A stretch of DNA of 57,329 nt from a bacterium (GCA_030824555.1 JAVBXK010000055.1:1-57329); one strand, 5' to 3'. Positions 43,166-53,224 are shown, numbered from the stretch's first letter. Program-made: numbers and translations. Notes: generated by a model from the letters alone, not told the origin.

Positions 43166-45226
43166 TCAGCGCGCAGGCGTGCGACGGCGGGGTGCTTCGA
43201 AGCCGGCCCGCTCTGGCGCAGGACGGCGGGCTTTGAAATCACCACGCGGCTCAAAACCACGGCCCTCTGGGCGTTGGTCAGGGCGGTGCTCGGCACGGTG
43301 TGGTGCACCACGGTGGCCGTCGCGGTCAAAGCCGCGGTCAGCCGCCGGGCCACGGTGTTCGCCACCGAAACTGCGGGGAGCGTCGCCACTGCGGTCGTTG
43401 CCACGGAAAGACGGTGCGCCACGGTCTTGGCGGGGTTCGGCAAAGCGGTCCCCACGGTCAGCGAACGGACGGTCAGTGCGGCCCTCGAAACGACCACCCT
43501 GCGGGCGCTGCTCTTGCGCCCAGGCCGGACGCTCACCACGGAAATCGGGGCGTGCATCAGGGCGGGCTGGGCGGTCGAAACTGCGCTCGGGGGCACGGTC
43601 AAAACTGCGACCTTCAGGTGCGCGGTCAGGGCGGGCAAAGCCGCGTGATTCCGGCGCACGGTCTGCACCGCGATCGAAGCTGCCTTTATCGGAACGGCCG
43701 AAACCGCCAAAACCACGGTGGCTGGATGGGCCACCTTCGCGGTGGTTGCCCGGACGGCCGTTGCGGCTGTAATCACGATCGGGACCACCACGGCCACCGC
43801 CGCCACCAAACGACGTCTGGGGTGCGCGCTGTTTGGGCTCAAGGCCTTCAATCACCTGGGGCTTGAGCGGATGCTGGGTGTGCTGCTCGATGTCACCGAT
43901 CTTGCGGCGGTCACGGAACTCGGCAAACGTGATGGCCAGGCCATCGCGCCCGGCGCGGCCCGTGCGGCCGATGCGGTGGGTGTAGTCCTCGGCCTTCATG
44001 GGCAGGCCGTAGTTGAACACGTGGGTGATGGTAGGCACGTCAATGCCACGTGCCGCCACATCGGTGGCCACCAGAATTTGCACACGACCTTCGCGCAGCG
44101 CCTGCAGGCGGCGATTGCGAACGGCCTGGCTGAGGGCACCGTGCAGCGCCACGGCCGAAAAGTTGGCCTGTTGCAGGTCGTTGGCCAGGTCGTCGCACTC
44201 GATCTGGGTGCTGGCAAACACGATGGCCTGATTGATGGTGGTGTCACGCAGCCAATGGTCCAGCAGCTTGCGCTTGTGGTCAGGCGTGTCGGCCCAGTAC
44301 AGGCTTTGCGTGATGTTGGCGTGCTTTTCCTGGGGGCTGTCGATCTGGATTTTCTTGACGTTGGCACCGTTGTCGTGCATCACACGCATGGCCAGTTGCT
44401 GAATGCGCGGCGCAAACGTGGCGCTGAACATCATGGTCTGGTGACGCTGGGCAGTCAGCTGGTTGATTTCAGCCAAGTCGTCGGCAAAGCCCAGGTCGAG
44501 CATGCGGTCGGCTTCGTCCATCACCAGGAACATGACCTTGTCCAGCTTGAGCTGACCGGCACGTTGCAAGTCCAGCAGGCGGCCAGGTGTGGCCACCACC
44601 AGGTTGGCGTTTTGCAGCTTGGCTACCTGCAACTGGTAAGGCATGCCGCCCACCACGTTGGCAATGCGCAGGCCACGGCAATGGCGCACCAGGTCGATGC
44701 CATCGTTGGCAACCTGTTGGGCCAGTTCACGTGTGGGGCAAACCACCAGTGCGCCGGGTTCAGCAGGCTTGAAGTTGCGGGGGTTGGTGGGGTCTTTGCG
44801 CTTGGGGCGCTTGGGGGCGACTTCGCCTTTGGCCACGGCCTCGGCACAAGCGGCTTCGAAGGCCTCTTTTTCAGCGCGCTCTTCATCGGCTTGCATCGCC
44901 AGCAGCGTGTGCAGCACAGGCAACAGGAAGGCGGCGGTTTTGCCGCTGCCGGTCTGGCTGGACACCATCAGGTCGGCGTAAACGCCGTCAACGGTCAGTG
45001 CTTTAGGGATGGCCGCATTTTGAACAACGGTGGGTTCGGTGTAGCCCATGTCAGCCACGGCTTGCACCAGCTCAGGGGCCAGGCCCAGCAACTCGAAACC
45101 ATTGGGGCCAGCAGGCGCCACCGCTTCGGCAGCGGCCACTTCAGGTGCAGCCATGTCGGCAGCGGTGAGAATAGAGAAATCTTCGTCAGGCAGCACATTG
45201 CCGCCGACATTGCAAACGTCGTTCAT
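43166..45226 (-). CDS. DEAD-box RNA helicase (RhlE-like) with RGG-type tail
   Basis: 686-residue helicase. Q motif TEPTVVQNAAIP, Walker A SSQTGSGKT (89-97), PTRELAQQ, VATPGRLLDLQ, VMDEADRML, MFSATFAP and HRIGRTGRAGRDG are all present. An acidic/basic insert (~112-150, DEERAEKEAFEAACAEAVAKG) separates motifs I and Ia. Residues ~465-686 are a low-complexity Arg/Gly/Asp/Phe-rich tail (repeats of RPDRAPEGRSFDR type) that should bind RNA. This repetitive tail is the cause of several long spurious frames on both strands. A cold-shock or ribosome-assembly role is likely. Confidence 0.95.
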   Translation of the reverse strand: MNDVCNVGGNVLPDEDFSILTAADMAAPEVAAAEAVAPAGPNGFELLGLAPELVQAVADMGYTEPTVVQNAAIPKALTVDGVYADLMVSSQTGSGKTAAFLLPVLHTLLAMQADEERAEKEAFEAACAEAVAKGEVAPKRPKRKDPTNPRNFKPAEPGALVVCPTRELAQQVANDGIDLVRHCRGLRIANVVGGMPYQLQVAKLQNANLVVATPGRLLDLQRAGQLKLDKVMFLVMDEADRMLDLGFADDLAEINQLTAQRHQTMMFSATFAPRIQQLAMRVMHDNGANVKKIQIDSPQEKHANITQSLYWADTPDHKRKLLDHWLRDTTINQAIVFASTQIECDDLANDLQQANFSAVALHGALSQAVRNRRLQALREGRVQILVATDVAARGIDVPTITHVFNYGLPMKAEDYTHRIGRTGRAGRDGLAITFAEFRDRRKIGDIEQHTQHPLKPQVIEGLEPKQRAPQTSFGGGGGRGGPDRDYSRNGRPGNHREGGPSSHRGFGGFGRSDKGSFDRGADRAPESRGFARPDRAPEGRSFDRAPERSFDRPARPDARPDFRGERPAWAQEQRPQGGRFEGRTDRPFADRGDRFAEPRQDRGAPSFRGNDRSGDAPRSFGGEHRGPAADRGFDRDGHRGAPHRAEHRPDQRPEGRGFEPRGDFKARRPAPERAGFEAPRRRTPAR

Positions 45227-45874
45227 GTTGTCAAGTCCAGTGCGCTGTCAAGCGCACAACATCCGAGCAAAGCGGATGGAAGTCCGTATATGTACCGTCA
45301 GCGGGCCATTGGCAACAAGGGCTGCTGGGTAACGGTGTGTGCATGTTCATCCGTGAAACAGGATGACCATGACAAGTGGCGGACCGCCGGTGCTTCGTTC
45401 GTGGTTTAAAAAACATCAACCACCCAACGAAATCGCACCAGAATCGGCACCACAAAAATGTGGCCATGACGTGGCTAGCGATTGGCTGTTTACTGATCTG
45501 GCTGAAACGCGTTTGCTTTTTTGAAAGCAAACTTGTCAAACGCCACCCTGGTGCCTTCAAAAAGACATGAACCAGAGTCAGAAGCCGAAAGTGTGAGGCA
45601 GATGTACAAAACTGCGCCTTTTGAGCGCAGCCTGCGATTATACATCGATACTCGGGAAACCCCCAATATATCTTTCAAACCCCAAGAAAGCACCTGGTCG
45701 CCCCAAGTTACCTCCCCCACAAGACGCCTGCAGCCGCGCAACTGACATGTGACGCCCGCGAGTCACCGCCCCTCCTGCTCGCTTGAAATGCCTGATCCAT
45801 GTCAATGCACACCAATGGCAGACTGCGTAAACTGCCCGATATTAGTTATGTTTTCATAACCAAAAAGGCTCACC
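45227..45874. other. Long divergent intergenic region with hairpins
   Basis: About 650 bases between the helicase and CoA-transferase genes. Small frames exist (for example 83 codons at 45490-45741, minus) but none looks real. It contains hairpins GTTTGCTTT/AAAGCAAAC (45511-45532) and CTGCGC/GCGCAG (45612-45630). A long 5' untranslated leader for the helicase, as is usual in cold-shock helicases, would explain the space. Confidence 0.6.
45845..45860. promoter_or_regulatory. Palindrome before the CoA-transferase gene
   Basis: GTTATG-TTTT-CATAAC is a perfect inverted repeat within the slightly longer TTAGTTATG/CATAACCAA, 15 bases before the ATG. It overlaps the expected promoter or leader and could be a repressor site or a small hairpin. 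Confidence 0.35.
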
Positions 45875-47440
45875 ATGGTCCAATTTATCGACGCATCCGA
45901 CGTGCCCGCACTGGTCAAAGACGGCGACACCCTCTACACCACCGGCATGATGCTGGCAGGTTTGGCAGAGGCAGCGCTGGTCGAGCTGGAAGCCGCCTTT
46001 TTGGGCACCGGCCACCCGCGTGACCTGACTTTCTACACCCCAGTGGGCCAGGGCAACTTCAAAGACAAGGGCATGGCCCACTTTGCGCACGAGGGCATGA
46101 CCAAGCGCGTGGTGGCGGCCCACTACGGTGTGGGCGGCCCCAAGCTGGCCACGCTGGTCCGCAACAACCAAGTAGAGGCCTACAACTGGCCGCAAGGCGT
46201 ACTGGCCACCATGCCCCGCCAGGTGGCGGGCAAGCACGGCGGGGTGTTCACCAAGGTAGGCCTGGGCACGTTCGTGGACCCCCGTTTGGAGGGCGGCAAG
46301 GTCAACACCCGTGCCAACGAAGATTTGGTGGAGGTGCGCCACCTCGACGGCGAAGAGTTTCTGTACTTCAAACCGCCCAAGGTCAATGTGGCGCTGATCC
46401 GCGGCACCACCATCGACGAGCGCGGCAACCTCACACTGGAGTGCGAGGGCGTGATGACCGACCCCCTGGCCATTGCCCAGGCCGCACGCGCTTGCGGCGG
46501 CATCGTCATCGCCCAGGTGGAACAGGTGGCACAGGCCGGCACGCTGCACCCCAAGCAGATCAAGGTGCCCGGCGTGCTGATCGACTACGCCTACGTGGCC
46601 CCTGCGGGCATGCACATCCAGTCAGAAAAGGCCCACTTCAATCCTGCCCTCACCGGCGACCTGAAGGTGCCCACCAGCCAGATCGCCGCGTTGCCGCTGG
46701 ACGAGCGCAAGGTCATTGCACGCCGCGCGGCCATTTACCTGCAACCAGGCGACGTGCTCAACCTCGGCATCGGCATGCCCGAGGGCGTGGCGGCGGTGGC
46801 CGCCGAAGAAGGCGTGGCCGACCAACTGACGCTGACGCTGGAGACCGGCCCCATCGGCGGCGTGCCCGCTGGCGGCTTCGAGTTCGGCCACTCGGTCAAT
46901 CCGGAAGTCATCGTAGAGCACTCGGCCCAGTTCGACTTTTATGACGGCGGCGGTATCGACATCGCCTACCTGGGCCTGGCCCAGGCCGATGCGCAGGGCA
47001 ATGTCAACGTCAGCAAGTTCGGCGGGCGGGCGGTGGGCTGCGGCGGCTTCATCAACATCACGCAAAACGCCAAGAAGGTGGCGTTTCTGGGCACCTTCAC
47101 TGCGGGCGGCCTGGAGGTGGCAGTGGAGGACGGGCGGCTGCGCATCGTCAAGGAGGGCAGCAGCCGCAAATTCATCCACCACGTGGAGCAGGTCACGTTC
47201 TCGGGCCACTACGCGGCCAGCGTGAAGCAGCCGGTGCTGTACATCACCGAGCGTGCGGTGTTCCGCCTGCGTTCGGCTGGGCTGGAACTGATTGAAATAG
47301 CCCCCGGCATCGACCTGCAACGTGACATACTGGCCCACATGGACTTTGTGCCCTTGATGCGCGACGTGAAAGTGATGGACGCGGCGCTGTTCCAGCCCGT
47401 ATGGGGCCAGTTGAAAGCACTGGTGGCGCAGGCGGGCTGA
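45875..47440 (+). CDS. Acyl-CoA:acetate CoA-transferase (YdiF/propionate CoA-transferase type)
   Basis: 521-residue single-chain family I CoA-transferase with both halves fused: the alpha-like half (~1-260, VPALVKDGDTLYTTGMMLAGL; GGPKLATLVRNNQVEAYNWPQG) and the beta-like half (~285-515, YLQPGDVLNLGIGMPEGVA). The catalytic Glu that forms the CoA thioester is in LTLETGPIGGVP. It moves CoA between acetate, propionate or acetoacetate and other acyl groups. The following AraC gene might regulate it. Confidence 0.92.
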   Translation: MVQFIDASDVPALVKDGDTLYTTGMMLAGLAEAALVELEAAFLGTGHPRDLTFYTPVGQGNFKDKGMAHFAHEGMTKRVVAAHYGVGGPKLATLVRNNQVEAYNWPQGVLATMPRQVAGKHGGVFTKVGLGTFVDPRLEGGKVNTRANEDLVEVRHLDGEEFLYFKPPKVNVALIRGTTIDERGNLTLECEGVMTDPLAIAQAARACGGIVIAQVEQVAQAGTLHPKQIKVPGVLIDYAYVAPAGMHIQSEKAHFNPALTGDLKVPTSQIAALPLDERKVIARRAAIYLQPGDVLNLGIGMPEGVAAVAAEEGVADQLTLTLETGPIGGVPAGGFEFGHSVNPEVIVEHSAQFDFYDGGGIDIAYLGLAQADAQGNVNVSKFGGRAVGCGGFINITQNAKKVAFLGTFTAGGLEVAVEDGRLRIVKEGSSRKFIHHVEQVTFSGHYAASVKQPVLYITERAVFRLRSAGLELIEIAPGIDLQRDILAHMDFVPLMRDVKVMDAALFQPVWGQLKALVAQAG

Positions 47441-47526
47441 AAGCAGGCGCCCGGTCGCCAGGGATGCCCATCCAAAACCAATGCAAAAAGGCCTGCTACC
47501 AGCCACCCAGTCGGTGACACTCGAGC

Positions 47527-48378
47527 ATGGTCAATTGCCACGCCCCCATGCTGAATGTGTTGCCACCGCCTCCCGGTTTAGGCCCTTGGGTCCAGGGTGC
47601 GGTGGTGCTGCGCAGCCCGGCACACCTGATGGGCTCCTGCTTTCCGGCACAGGCCAGCAGCATGCTGGTCATCCGGCTGGCGGGATCGGTCTTTGTGGAA
47701 GGCCCATCCCCCACGCACAGGTACCACCCCTTGCCTGCGGCGGCACTGATTCCGCCCAGCACGCGCTTCACGTGTTACGCACACGAGGGCAGCGTCCATG
47801 CAGTGGGACTGGTGTTGCAGCCTGCCACCTTGCCCTGCCTGATCCAGGGCAGCGCAGCCGGTTGGGCTGACCGCCATTTGCCTTTGGCCGATGTGCCCGG
47901 CCTGTGCCTGCCCACCCTGATGGACGCCCTGCACAGCGCCACCGACGACTTGGCACGCATGCACCTGCTGTTTCAATGCATGCGCCAGCTGGTGCGCCAC
48001 CCGCGCCACGACACGCGCAGGCAACGACTGCAACACCTGGGCAACGCCTTGGGCAACGATCTGCCAGGCGCAGCATCGGCCTTGGGTGTCAGCCCCCGCC
48101 AGCTGCAACGCCTGAGCATGTCAGGCTTTGGCCTGACGCCCAAGCAGTACCAAACCCTGTCACGCCTGAGGGCCACATTGGCGTCGGCCTGGTGCCAGCC
48201 CACGCCGGGCTTGCTCACCGGCGCCGATATGGCGGTGACGCACGGGTTTTTTGATCAATCTCATTTGGCGCGGGACATGCGCCGACTGGTCGGCACCTCC
48301 ATGGGCACGCTTTTGCAGCACGCTGGCAAGCCGGATTCCCCGCACTGGCCGCTGGACGCAGGCACCCGCTTCAGCTGA
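47527..48378 (+). CDS. AraC-family transcriptional regulator
   Basis: 283-residue protein with a poorly conserved N-terminal half (DUF6597-like position, ~1-150) and a C-terminal AraC HTH pair. The first HTH is around NDLPGAASALGVSPRQLQRLSMSGFGLTPKQYQTLSRL and the second around VTHGFFDQSHLARDMRRLVGTSMGTL. ATG at 47548 is an alternative start. It lies 86 bases after the CoA-transferase in the same direction and overlaps the stop of the convergent membrane-protein gene by a few bases. Confidence 0.85.
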   Translation: MVNCHAPMLNVLPPPPGLGPWVQGAVVLRSPAHLMGSCFPAQASSMLVIRLAGSVFVEGPSPTHRYHPLPAAALIPPSTRFTCYAHEGSVHAVGLVLQPATLPCLIQGSAAGWADRHLPLADVPGLCLPTLMDALHSATDDLARMHLLFQCMRQLVRHPRHDTRRQRLQHLGNALGNDLPGAASALGVSPRQLQRLSMSGFGLTPKQYQTLSRLRATLASAWCQPTPGLLTGADMAVTHGFFDQSHLARDMRRLVGTSMGTLLQHAGKPDSPHWPLDAGTRFS

Positions 48379-48733
48379 CACGCTCCCGCTGCAGCATGTA
48401 CAGAGGCAGCGCAAAAGACAGCCCCACGCCAAAACAAGCGGCCACGTAAAGCCACGGCCACCTGACACGGCGCTCGCTCCAGACCCAAACGCTGAAGCCC
48501 ACTGCCGCCAGGTACACGTCCAGCGTGATGGCCGTTGTCAGCGCGTTGGTCATGGCGTCCCTGAAAAATACCTGCGGCAACACGCTGCCGCCCGCCGCAA
48601 AGTAACGCAGGTTGAAGTACCACGGCACCAGCAGACCGAGGACAACCAATACAACAAGGCATTTGCGCCAGCGGCTGGTCAACCCGTCTGGGTCAGGGGT
48701 ACGGGAATCTGCTGGAAACAAGGGTGTTGGCAT
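48371..48733 (-). CDS. DUF2834-type small membrane protein
   Basis: 120-residue membrane protein with three predicted helices (CLVVLVVLGLLVPWYF; TLDVYLAAVGFSVWVW; LYVAACFGVGLSFALPLYML). The pattern DAMTNALTTAITLDVYLAAVGFSVW and the short length fit DUF2834. The ATG at 48733 is chosen because the longer frame to 48901 has a non-membrane, Arg-rich extension. Function unknown. Confidence 0.8.
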   Translation of the reverse strand: MPTPLFPADSRTPDPDGLTSRWRKCLVVLVVLGLLVPWYFNLRYFAAGGSVLPQVFFRDAMTNALTTAITLDVYLAAVGFSVWVWSERRVRWPWLYVAACFGVGLSFALPLYMLQRERVS

Positions 48734-48948
48734 GTGTCGAGGCTCACGGGTGGGTTGAAAAAATCCATTCTGGGCACCTTCCCACAACAAGGCTAGGAAA
48801 AACACGACCTGCCCACAACCGTGACACACCATGCCACGGCGCCGTGGTGCGTTGGGCCATCGGGGTCGCCACCCGGACATTCCCGGTTGACGTAACGTCA
48901 ATCGGCGTTAACCTGCTGGTTTTGATTGCTCAGCAGGAACACACGCCC

Positions 48949-50268
48949 ATGCCCGGATACGCCGACCCCGGTTTCGACACCCTTGCCATCCACGCCGGGG
49001 CTGCCCCCGACCCTGCCACCGGCGCGCGTGCCGTGCCCATCCACCTGACCACGTCGTTCGTGTTCGAGTCGAGCGACCAGGCCGCGTCGCTGTTCAACCT
49101 GGAACGCGGCGGCCATGTGTACAGCCGCATCAGCAACCCCACCAACGCCGTGCTGGAGCAGCGCGTGTCGGCACTGGAAGGCGGCATTGGCGCGCTGACC
49201 GTGGCCAGCGGCCAGGCAGCGCTGCACCTGAGCGTGGCCACACTGATGGGCGCGGGCGGCCACATCGTGGCCAGCACCGCGTTGTACGGCGGCAGCCAGA
49301 ACCTGCTGCACTACACGCTGCGCCGCTTTGGCATCGAAACCACTTTTGTGCAGCCCGGCGACATCGACGGCTGGAAAGCCGCCGTGCGCCCCAACACCCG
49401 GCTGTTCTTTGGCGAATCCGTGGGCAACCCCGGACTGGACGTGCTGGATACGCCTACCGTGGCACAGATTGCGCACGAGGCCGGTGTGCCGCTGCTGGTC
49501 GACAGCACGCTAACCACGCCCTGGCACATGAAGCCACTGGCGCTGGGGGCCGATTTGGTCTACCACTCGGCCACCAAGTTTTTAAGCGGCCATGGCACGG
49601 TGATCGGTGGCGTGGTGGTGGACGGTGGCAGCTTCGACTGGGCGGCGGCCTATGAAAAGACCGGCAAGTTTGAAGAGCTGGCCGCGCCGTACGACGGTTT
49701 TCACGGCATGAACTTCTCGGAAGAAAGCACCGTGGGCGCCTTTTTGCTGCGCGCCCGTCGCGAGGGCCTGCGCGACTTCGGTGCCTGCCTGTCGCCGCAC
49801 AGCGCCTGGCTGATTTTGCAGGGGCTGGAAACCCTGCCGCTGCGCATGGAACGCCACATGCGCAATACCGAAAAGGTGGTGCAGTTTCTGGCCAGCCACG
49901 CGCTGGTGGGCCGCGTGGGCCACCCCCTGCTGGAAAGCCACCCCAGCCACGCGCTGGCCAACAGGCTGCTGCGCCACGGGGCGCTGGGCGCGGGTTCGGT
50001 GTTCAGCTTCGACATCAAGGGCAGTCGCACCCAGGGCCGGGCCTTCATCGAGAACCTGAAAATCTTCAGCCACCTGGCCAACGTGGGGGATTGCCGCAGC
50101 CTGGTGATTCACCCGGCCAGCACCACGCACTTCCGCATGACCGACGAAGCGCTGAGCGGCGCGGGCATTGGGCCCGGCACCATCCGCCTGTCGATCGGGC
50201 TGGAGGATGCCGACGACCTGATCGACGACCTGAAGCGCGCGCTGAAAGCGGCCGAGAAGGCCAGCTGA
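48949..50268 (+). CDS. metY: O-acetylhomoserine sulfhydrylase
   Basis: 439-residue PLP enzyme of the Cys/Met metabolism family that makes homocysteine from O-acetylhomoserine and sulfide. The start FDTLAIHAGAAPDPATGARAVPIHLTTSFVF, the YSRISNPTNAVLEQR substrate loop and the PLP Lys210 (HSATKFLSGHG) are clear. The C-terminal IHPASTTHFRMTDE and TIRLSIGLED are as expected. O-succinylhomoserine specificity cannot be excluded. ATG at 48949 gives the family start; the frame runs open further upstream. Confidence 0.93.
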   Translation: MPGYADPGFDTLAIHAGAAPDPATGARAVPIHLTTSFVFESSDQAASLFNLERGGHVYSRISNPTNAVLEQRVSALEGGIGALTVASGQAALHLSVATLMGAGGHIVASTALYGGSQNLLHYTLRRFGIETTFVQPGDIDGWKAAVRPNTRLFFGESVGNPGLDVLDTPTVAQIAHEAGVPLLVDSTLTTPWHMKPLALGADLVYHSATKFLSGHGTVIGGVVVDGGSFDWAAAYEKTGKFEELAAPYDGFHGMNFSEESTVGAFLLRARREGLRDFGACLSPHSAWLILQGLETLPLRMERHMRNTEKVVQFLASHALVGRVGHPLLESHPSHALANRLLRHGALGAGSVFSFDIKGSRTQGRAFIENLKIFSHLANVGDCRSLVIHPASTTHFRMTDEALSGAGIGPGTIRLSIGLEDADDLIDDLKRALKAAEKAS

Positions 50269-50453
50269 CAAGGCCACCGGACAACGCGGCTGACAAGGTA
50301 AATGAAGCGCCTGTCGCCCCACAACCTCAACAGAATGTGCCAAAACACCGCCTGAAATTCAGCAAATATCTGTATTTCAAGATAGCTGACATTGCATTCA
50401 ATGAAAGCGGTGAGGGCCATTTTCATTCATGAAATTCACTTCAAAAAACGACT

Positions 50454-51272
50454 ATGAACATTGAAGTCAACGGTCACACGCTGTACGCCTACACCGGCGG
50501 CAAGCCCTTCAACCCCGCCCAACCCACGCTGGTGTTCATTCACGGGGTGCTGAACGACCACAGCGTCTGGATTTTGCAAAGCCGTTTCTTTGCCCACCAC
50601 GGCTGGAACGTGCTGGCCATCGACCAGCCCGGCCACGGCCGCAGCGGCGGCGGCGCACCGAAAAGTGTGGCCGATGCCAGCGCCGCCGTGCTGGCCATGC
50701 TCGATGCGCTGGGTGTGCAGCAAGCCGCGTTGGCGGGCCACAGCTTTGGCTCACTGATCGCGCTGCACACCGCAGCCACCGCGCCTGAGCGGGTCAGCCA
50801 CCTGGTGATGGTGGGCACGGCGTTTCCCATGCGGGTGTCGCCCGCGCTGCTCGATGCGGCGCTCAACCAACCCGAAAAGGCCATTGCCATGGTCAACGTG
50901 TTTTCGCACAGCACGCTGAGCCCCCCGCCGTCAGCCTTGGGGCCGGGCACCTGGTTGTACGGGGGCTCCCAAGCGCTGATGCGCCGCGTGCTGGCCAGCA
51001 ACACGGCTGAAAACGTGTTCCACACCGGTTTTTCGGCCTGCGACAGCTATGCTGACGGCGAGGCCGACATGGCGGCCGTGCGCTGCCCGGTGACATTCAT
51101 TCTGGGCGAGCGCGACCAGATGACGCCGCCCAAAGCCGCCCAAAGCCTGGTGAAGGGGGCACGCGCCACCGGCCAACCCGTCAGCGTGGCCACCCTGCCC
51201 GCCGGCCATTCACTGATGACCGAAGACCCCGAAGGCACACTGGCCGCCATGCGGGCATGTCTGGGGGCCTGA
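50454..51272 (+). CDS. Alpha/beta hydrolase
   Basis: 272-residue hydrolase: oxyanion-hole motif VFIHGVLNDHSVW, nucleophile GHSFGSLIAL, Asp in LGERDQMTPP and His in LPAGHSLM. There is no signal peptide. It lies ~185 bases after metY in the same direction and could be part of that unit. The substrate is not predictable; esterase or a role in amino-acid acyltransfer next to metY are possibilities. Confidence 0.88.
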   Translation: MNIEVNGHTLYAYTGGKPFNPAQPTLVFIHGVLNDHSVWILQSRFFAHHGWNVLAIDQPGHGRSGGGAPKSVADASAAVLAMLDALGVQQAALAGHSFGSLIALHTAATAPERVSHLVMVGTAFPMRVSPALLDAALNQPEKAIAMVNVFSHSTLSPPPSALGPGTWLYGGSQALMRRVLASNTAENVFHTGFSACDSYADGEADMAAVRCPVTFILGERDQMTPPKAAQSLVKGARATGQPVSVATLPAGHSLMTEDPEGTLAAMRACLGA

Positions 51273-51288
51273 CGTGGGGGCCTGACGT

Positions 51289-52560
51289 TCACACCTGAAA
51301 AGGCAGCACATCAGCCAAATGGGTAGAGCGGTACTGCCCCATTTGCCATGCATACCGGGTGGCAGGCACCGCTGGCAGCAGCAGCCGCTCGACCAACGGG
51401 GCCAACGGTGTGCAGGCGGGGTCGGCCAACAGCACGAAGCGCTGTGCGTCTTCGTCCAGCCGGGCCACCCAGTCCAGCGCCAGCACCACCTCCAGCGGTT
51501 CTTCGAGCTGAAGGTCGTCCACTTGCAACGCATGCGCCAGTGCAGCCAGGCTCATGCCGTGACCCAGGCCGGCATCGTCGGCAGCACGGCCGCGCTGTGC
51601 GGCCAGGGCAGCCAACACCTCCAGTGCCAGCTGGAACGACCAGCCCGGCGTACCACCCCGTCGCGCCACACCCGCCAGCAAACTGGGCATGTAGGCGGTG
51701 ACCACCGCCCCCAGCAGCACCAGCACCCACAGCACATAAAGCCACACCAGCAAAATGGGCACGGTGGCAAACGTGCCATACACCATGGAATAGGTGGGCA
51801 CCTTGGCCACGTACCAGGCCAGCAGGCTCTTGGCCACTTCAACTCCCAGCGCGGCAAACGCGGCCCCCACGGCAGCATGCCCCCACTCCACACGGGTGTT
51901 GGGCACATGCCGGTACAGCAGCGCCAGCCCCAGCGCCACCATGCCAAATTCGAGCACATCGAACACCGGGCGCAGGCCACCCGGAATGGCGGCCACCAGC
52001 CCCTTGCTGGCCGACAACGCGTACGACGCCATCGACAGGCTGCCCCCCAGCAGCAGCGGCCCCAGCGTCAGCACCGCCCAGTACACCAGCACACGCTGCG
52101 TCAGCGGGCGGGGCCGGCGCACGCGCCAGATGTCGTTGAGCTTGCGGTCTATGGTCAGCACCAGCGTCAGTGCCGTGACCAGCAGGAACACCGCGCCCGT
52201 CCAGCCGATTTGCCCGGCCTTGCCCGCAAACTGGTTCAGGTAGGTGAGCACGGGTTTGGCAATGTTGTCGGGCACCAGGCTGGTGACCAGCCATTTCTGC
52301 AAGCCCGCCTCCATCTGCACGAACATGGGAAAGGCGCTGAACACCGCCAGGCCGACGGTGACCAGCGGCACCAGCGAGATGATGGTGGTGAAGGTGAGAC
52401 TGCCTGCCGTCAGGCCCAGCCGGTCTTCGCGGAAACGTTCGCGCAGCGTGTGTGCCGTGTTGGCCCAGGGAAATGCCAGCACGGTTTGCCACCAGGCCTG
52501 CCATGTCTGACGGGCAGCAGCAGGGGTTGCCAGGTTGCGGGGCCAACGGGATTCGCTCAT
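51289..52560 (-). CDS. YihY/virulence factor BrkB family inner-membrane protein
   Basis: 423-residue membrane protein with about six helices in the N-terminal ~300 residues (LTFTTIISLVPLVTVGLAVFSAF; GQIGWTGAVFLLVTALTLVL; VYWAVLTLGPLLLGGSLSMASYAL; GMVALGLALLYRHVPNTRVEW; TVPILLVWLYVLWVLVLLGAVVTAYMP). A cytoplasmic C-terminal domain (~310-423) follows. Earlier called ribonuclease BN by mistake; the true function is unknown. It is divergent from a DUF2069 gene, a common arrangement in Burkholderiales. Confidence 0.93.
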   Translation of the reverse strand: MSESRWPRNLATPAAARQTWQAWWQTVLAFPWANTAHTLRERFREDRLGLTAGSLTFTTIISLVPLVTVGLAVFSAFPMFVQMEAGLQKWLVTSLVPDNIAKPVLTYLNQFAGKAGQIGWTGAVFLLVTALTLVLTIDRKLNDIWRVRRPRPLTQRVLVYWAVLTLGPLLLGGSLSMASYALSASKGLVAAIPGGLRPVFDVLEFGMVALGLALLYRHVPNTRVEWGHAAVGAAFAALGVEVAKSLLAWYVAKVPTYSMVYGTFATVPILLVWLYVLWVLVLLGAVVTAYMPSLLAGVARRGGTPGWSFQLALEVLAALAAQRGRAADDAGLGHGMSLAALAHALQVDDLQLEEPLEVVLALDWVARLDEDAQRFVLLADPACTPLAPLVERLLLPAVPATRYAWQMGQYRSTHLADVLPFQV

Positions 52561-52596
52561 CCCGCTATCATGCCAGCGCCCCCACAGACCCCCACC

Positions 52597-53106
52597 ATGA
52601 CCTCACACGCCCCTGCTGCACAGACACCTGCCACTGAAACCGCCACTTCATCTGCAACCACAAGCGGCCTGGCCCACTCGACCGCTGCGCCCGACCAGGC
52701 GCCCAACGTGCCCACACGCACGGTGGCCCTCACGCGCACCGTGGCGGTGGCCAGCCTGCTGGGCCTGATCGTGCTGAGCCTGGCCTGGGAGCTGTGGCTG
52801 GCGCCGCTGCGCCCGGGTGGCAGCTGGCTGGCCCTGAAGGCGCTGCCGCTGTGCCTGCCGCTGGCGGGCTTGCTGAAGCACCGCATGTACACCTACCGCT
52901 GGCTCAGCCTGATGATCTGGCTGTACTTCACCGAAGGTGCCGTGCGCGCCTGGAGCGACAAGCCGCCCGGCAACTGGCTGGCCTTGCTGGAGGTGGCCCT
53001 GTGTGTGGTGCTGTTTGCAGCCTGTGCGGCGCACGTGCGGCTGCGTCTGGCGCATGGCAAGGCACTGGCCGCCGCTGCCACAAACGGTCACACTGGCACC
53101 GCGTGA
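52597..53106 (+). CDS. DUF2069 family membrane protein
   Basis: 169-residue protein with an Ala/Thr/Pro-rich leader (~45 residues) followed by four membrane helices (VASLLGLIVLSLAWELWLAPL; ALPLCLPLAGLL; LSLMIWLYFTEGAVRAW; LLEVALCVVLFAACAAHVRL). The block LKHRMYTYRWLSLMIWLYFTEG is characteristic of DUF2069. ATG at 52570, nine codons upstream, is an equally possible start. Function unknown. Confidence 0.85.
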   Translation: MTSHAPAAQTPATETATSSATTSGLAHSTAAPDQAPNVPTRTVALTRTVAVASLLGLIVLSLAWELWLAPLRPGGSWLALKALPLCLPLAGLLKHRMYTYRWLSLMIWLYFTEGAVRAWSDKPPGNWLALLEVALCVVLFAACAAHVRLRLAHGKALAAAATNGHTGTA

Positions 53107-53224
53107 GAAGCTGAACGCCTGCCACCCATGCCCTCCTTTCACGGCATAAATGCGTTCATACAGGCGCGCAGCATCTGAGTCATGCTGCCCCCCCGACGCC
53201 CCTTCGGGCACGTGGCTGGAATTT

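Noticed and set aside
43153-43851. 232-codon Ala/Val-rich frame in the helicase tail, and long plus-strand frames to 45409
   Set aside because: The repetitive RGG-type tail of the DEAD-box helicase gives stop-free shadow frames; none has a plausible start or domain.
51319-53106. 595-codon plus-strand frame
   Set aside because: Its first two thirds are antisense to the YihY membrane protein; only the DUF2069 part from about 52570-52597 is coding.
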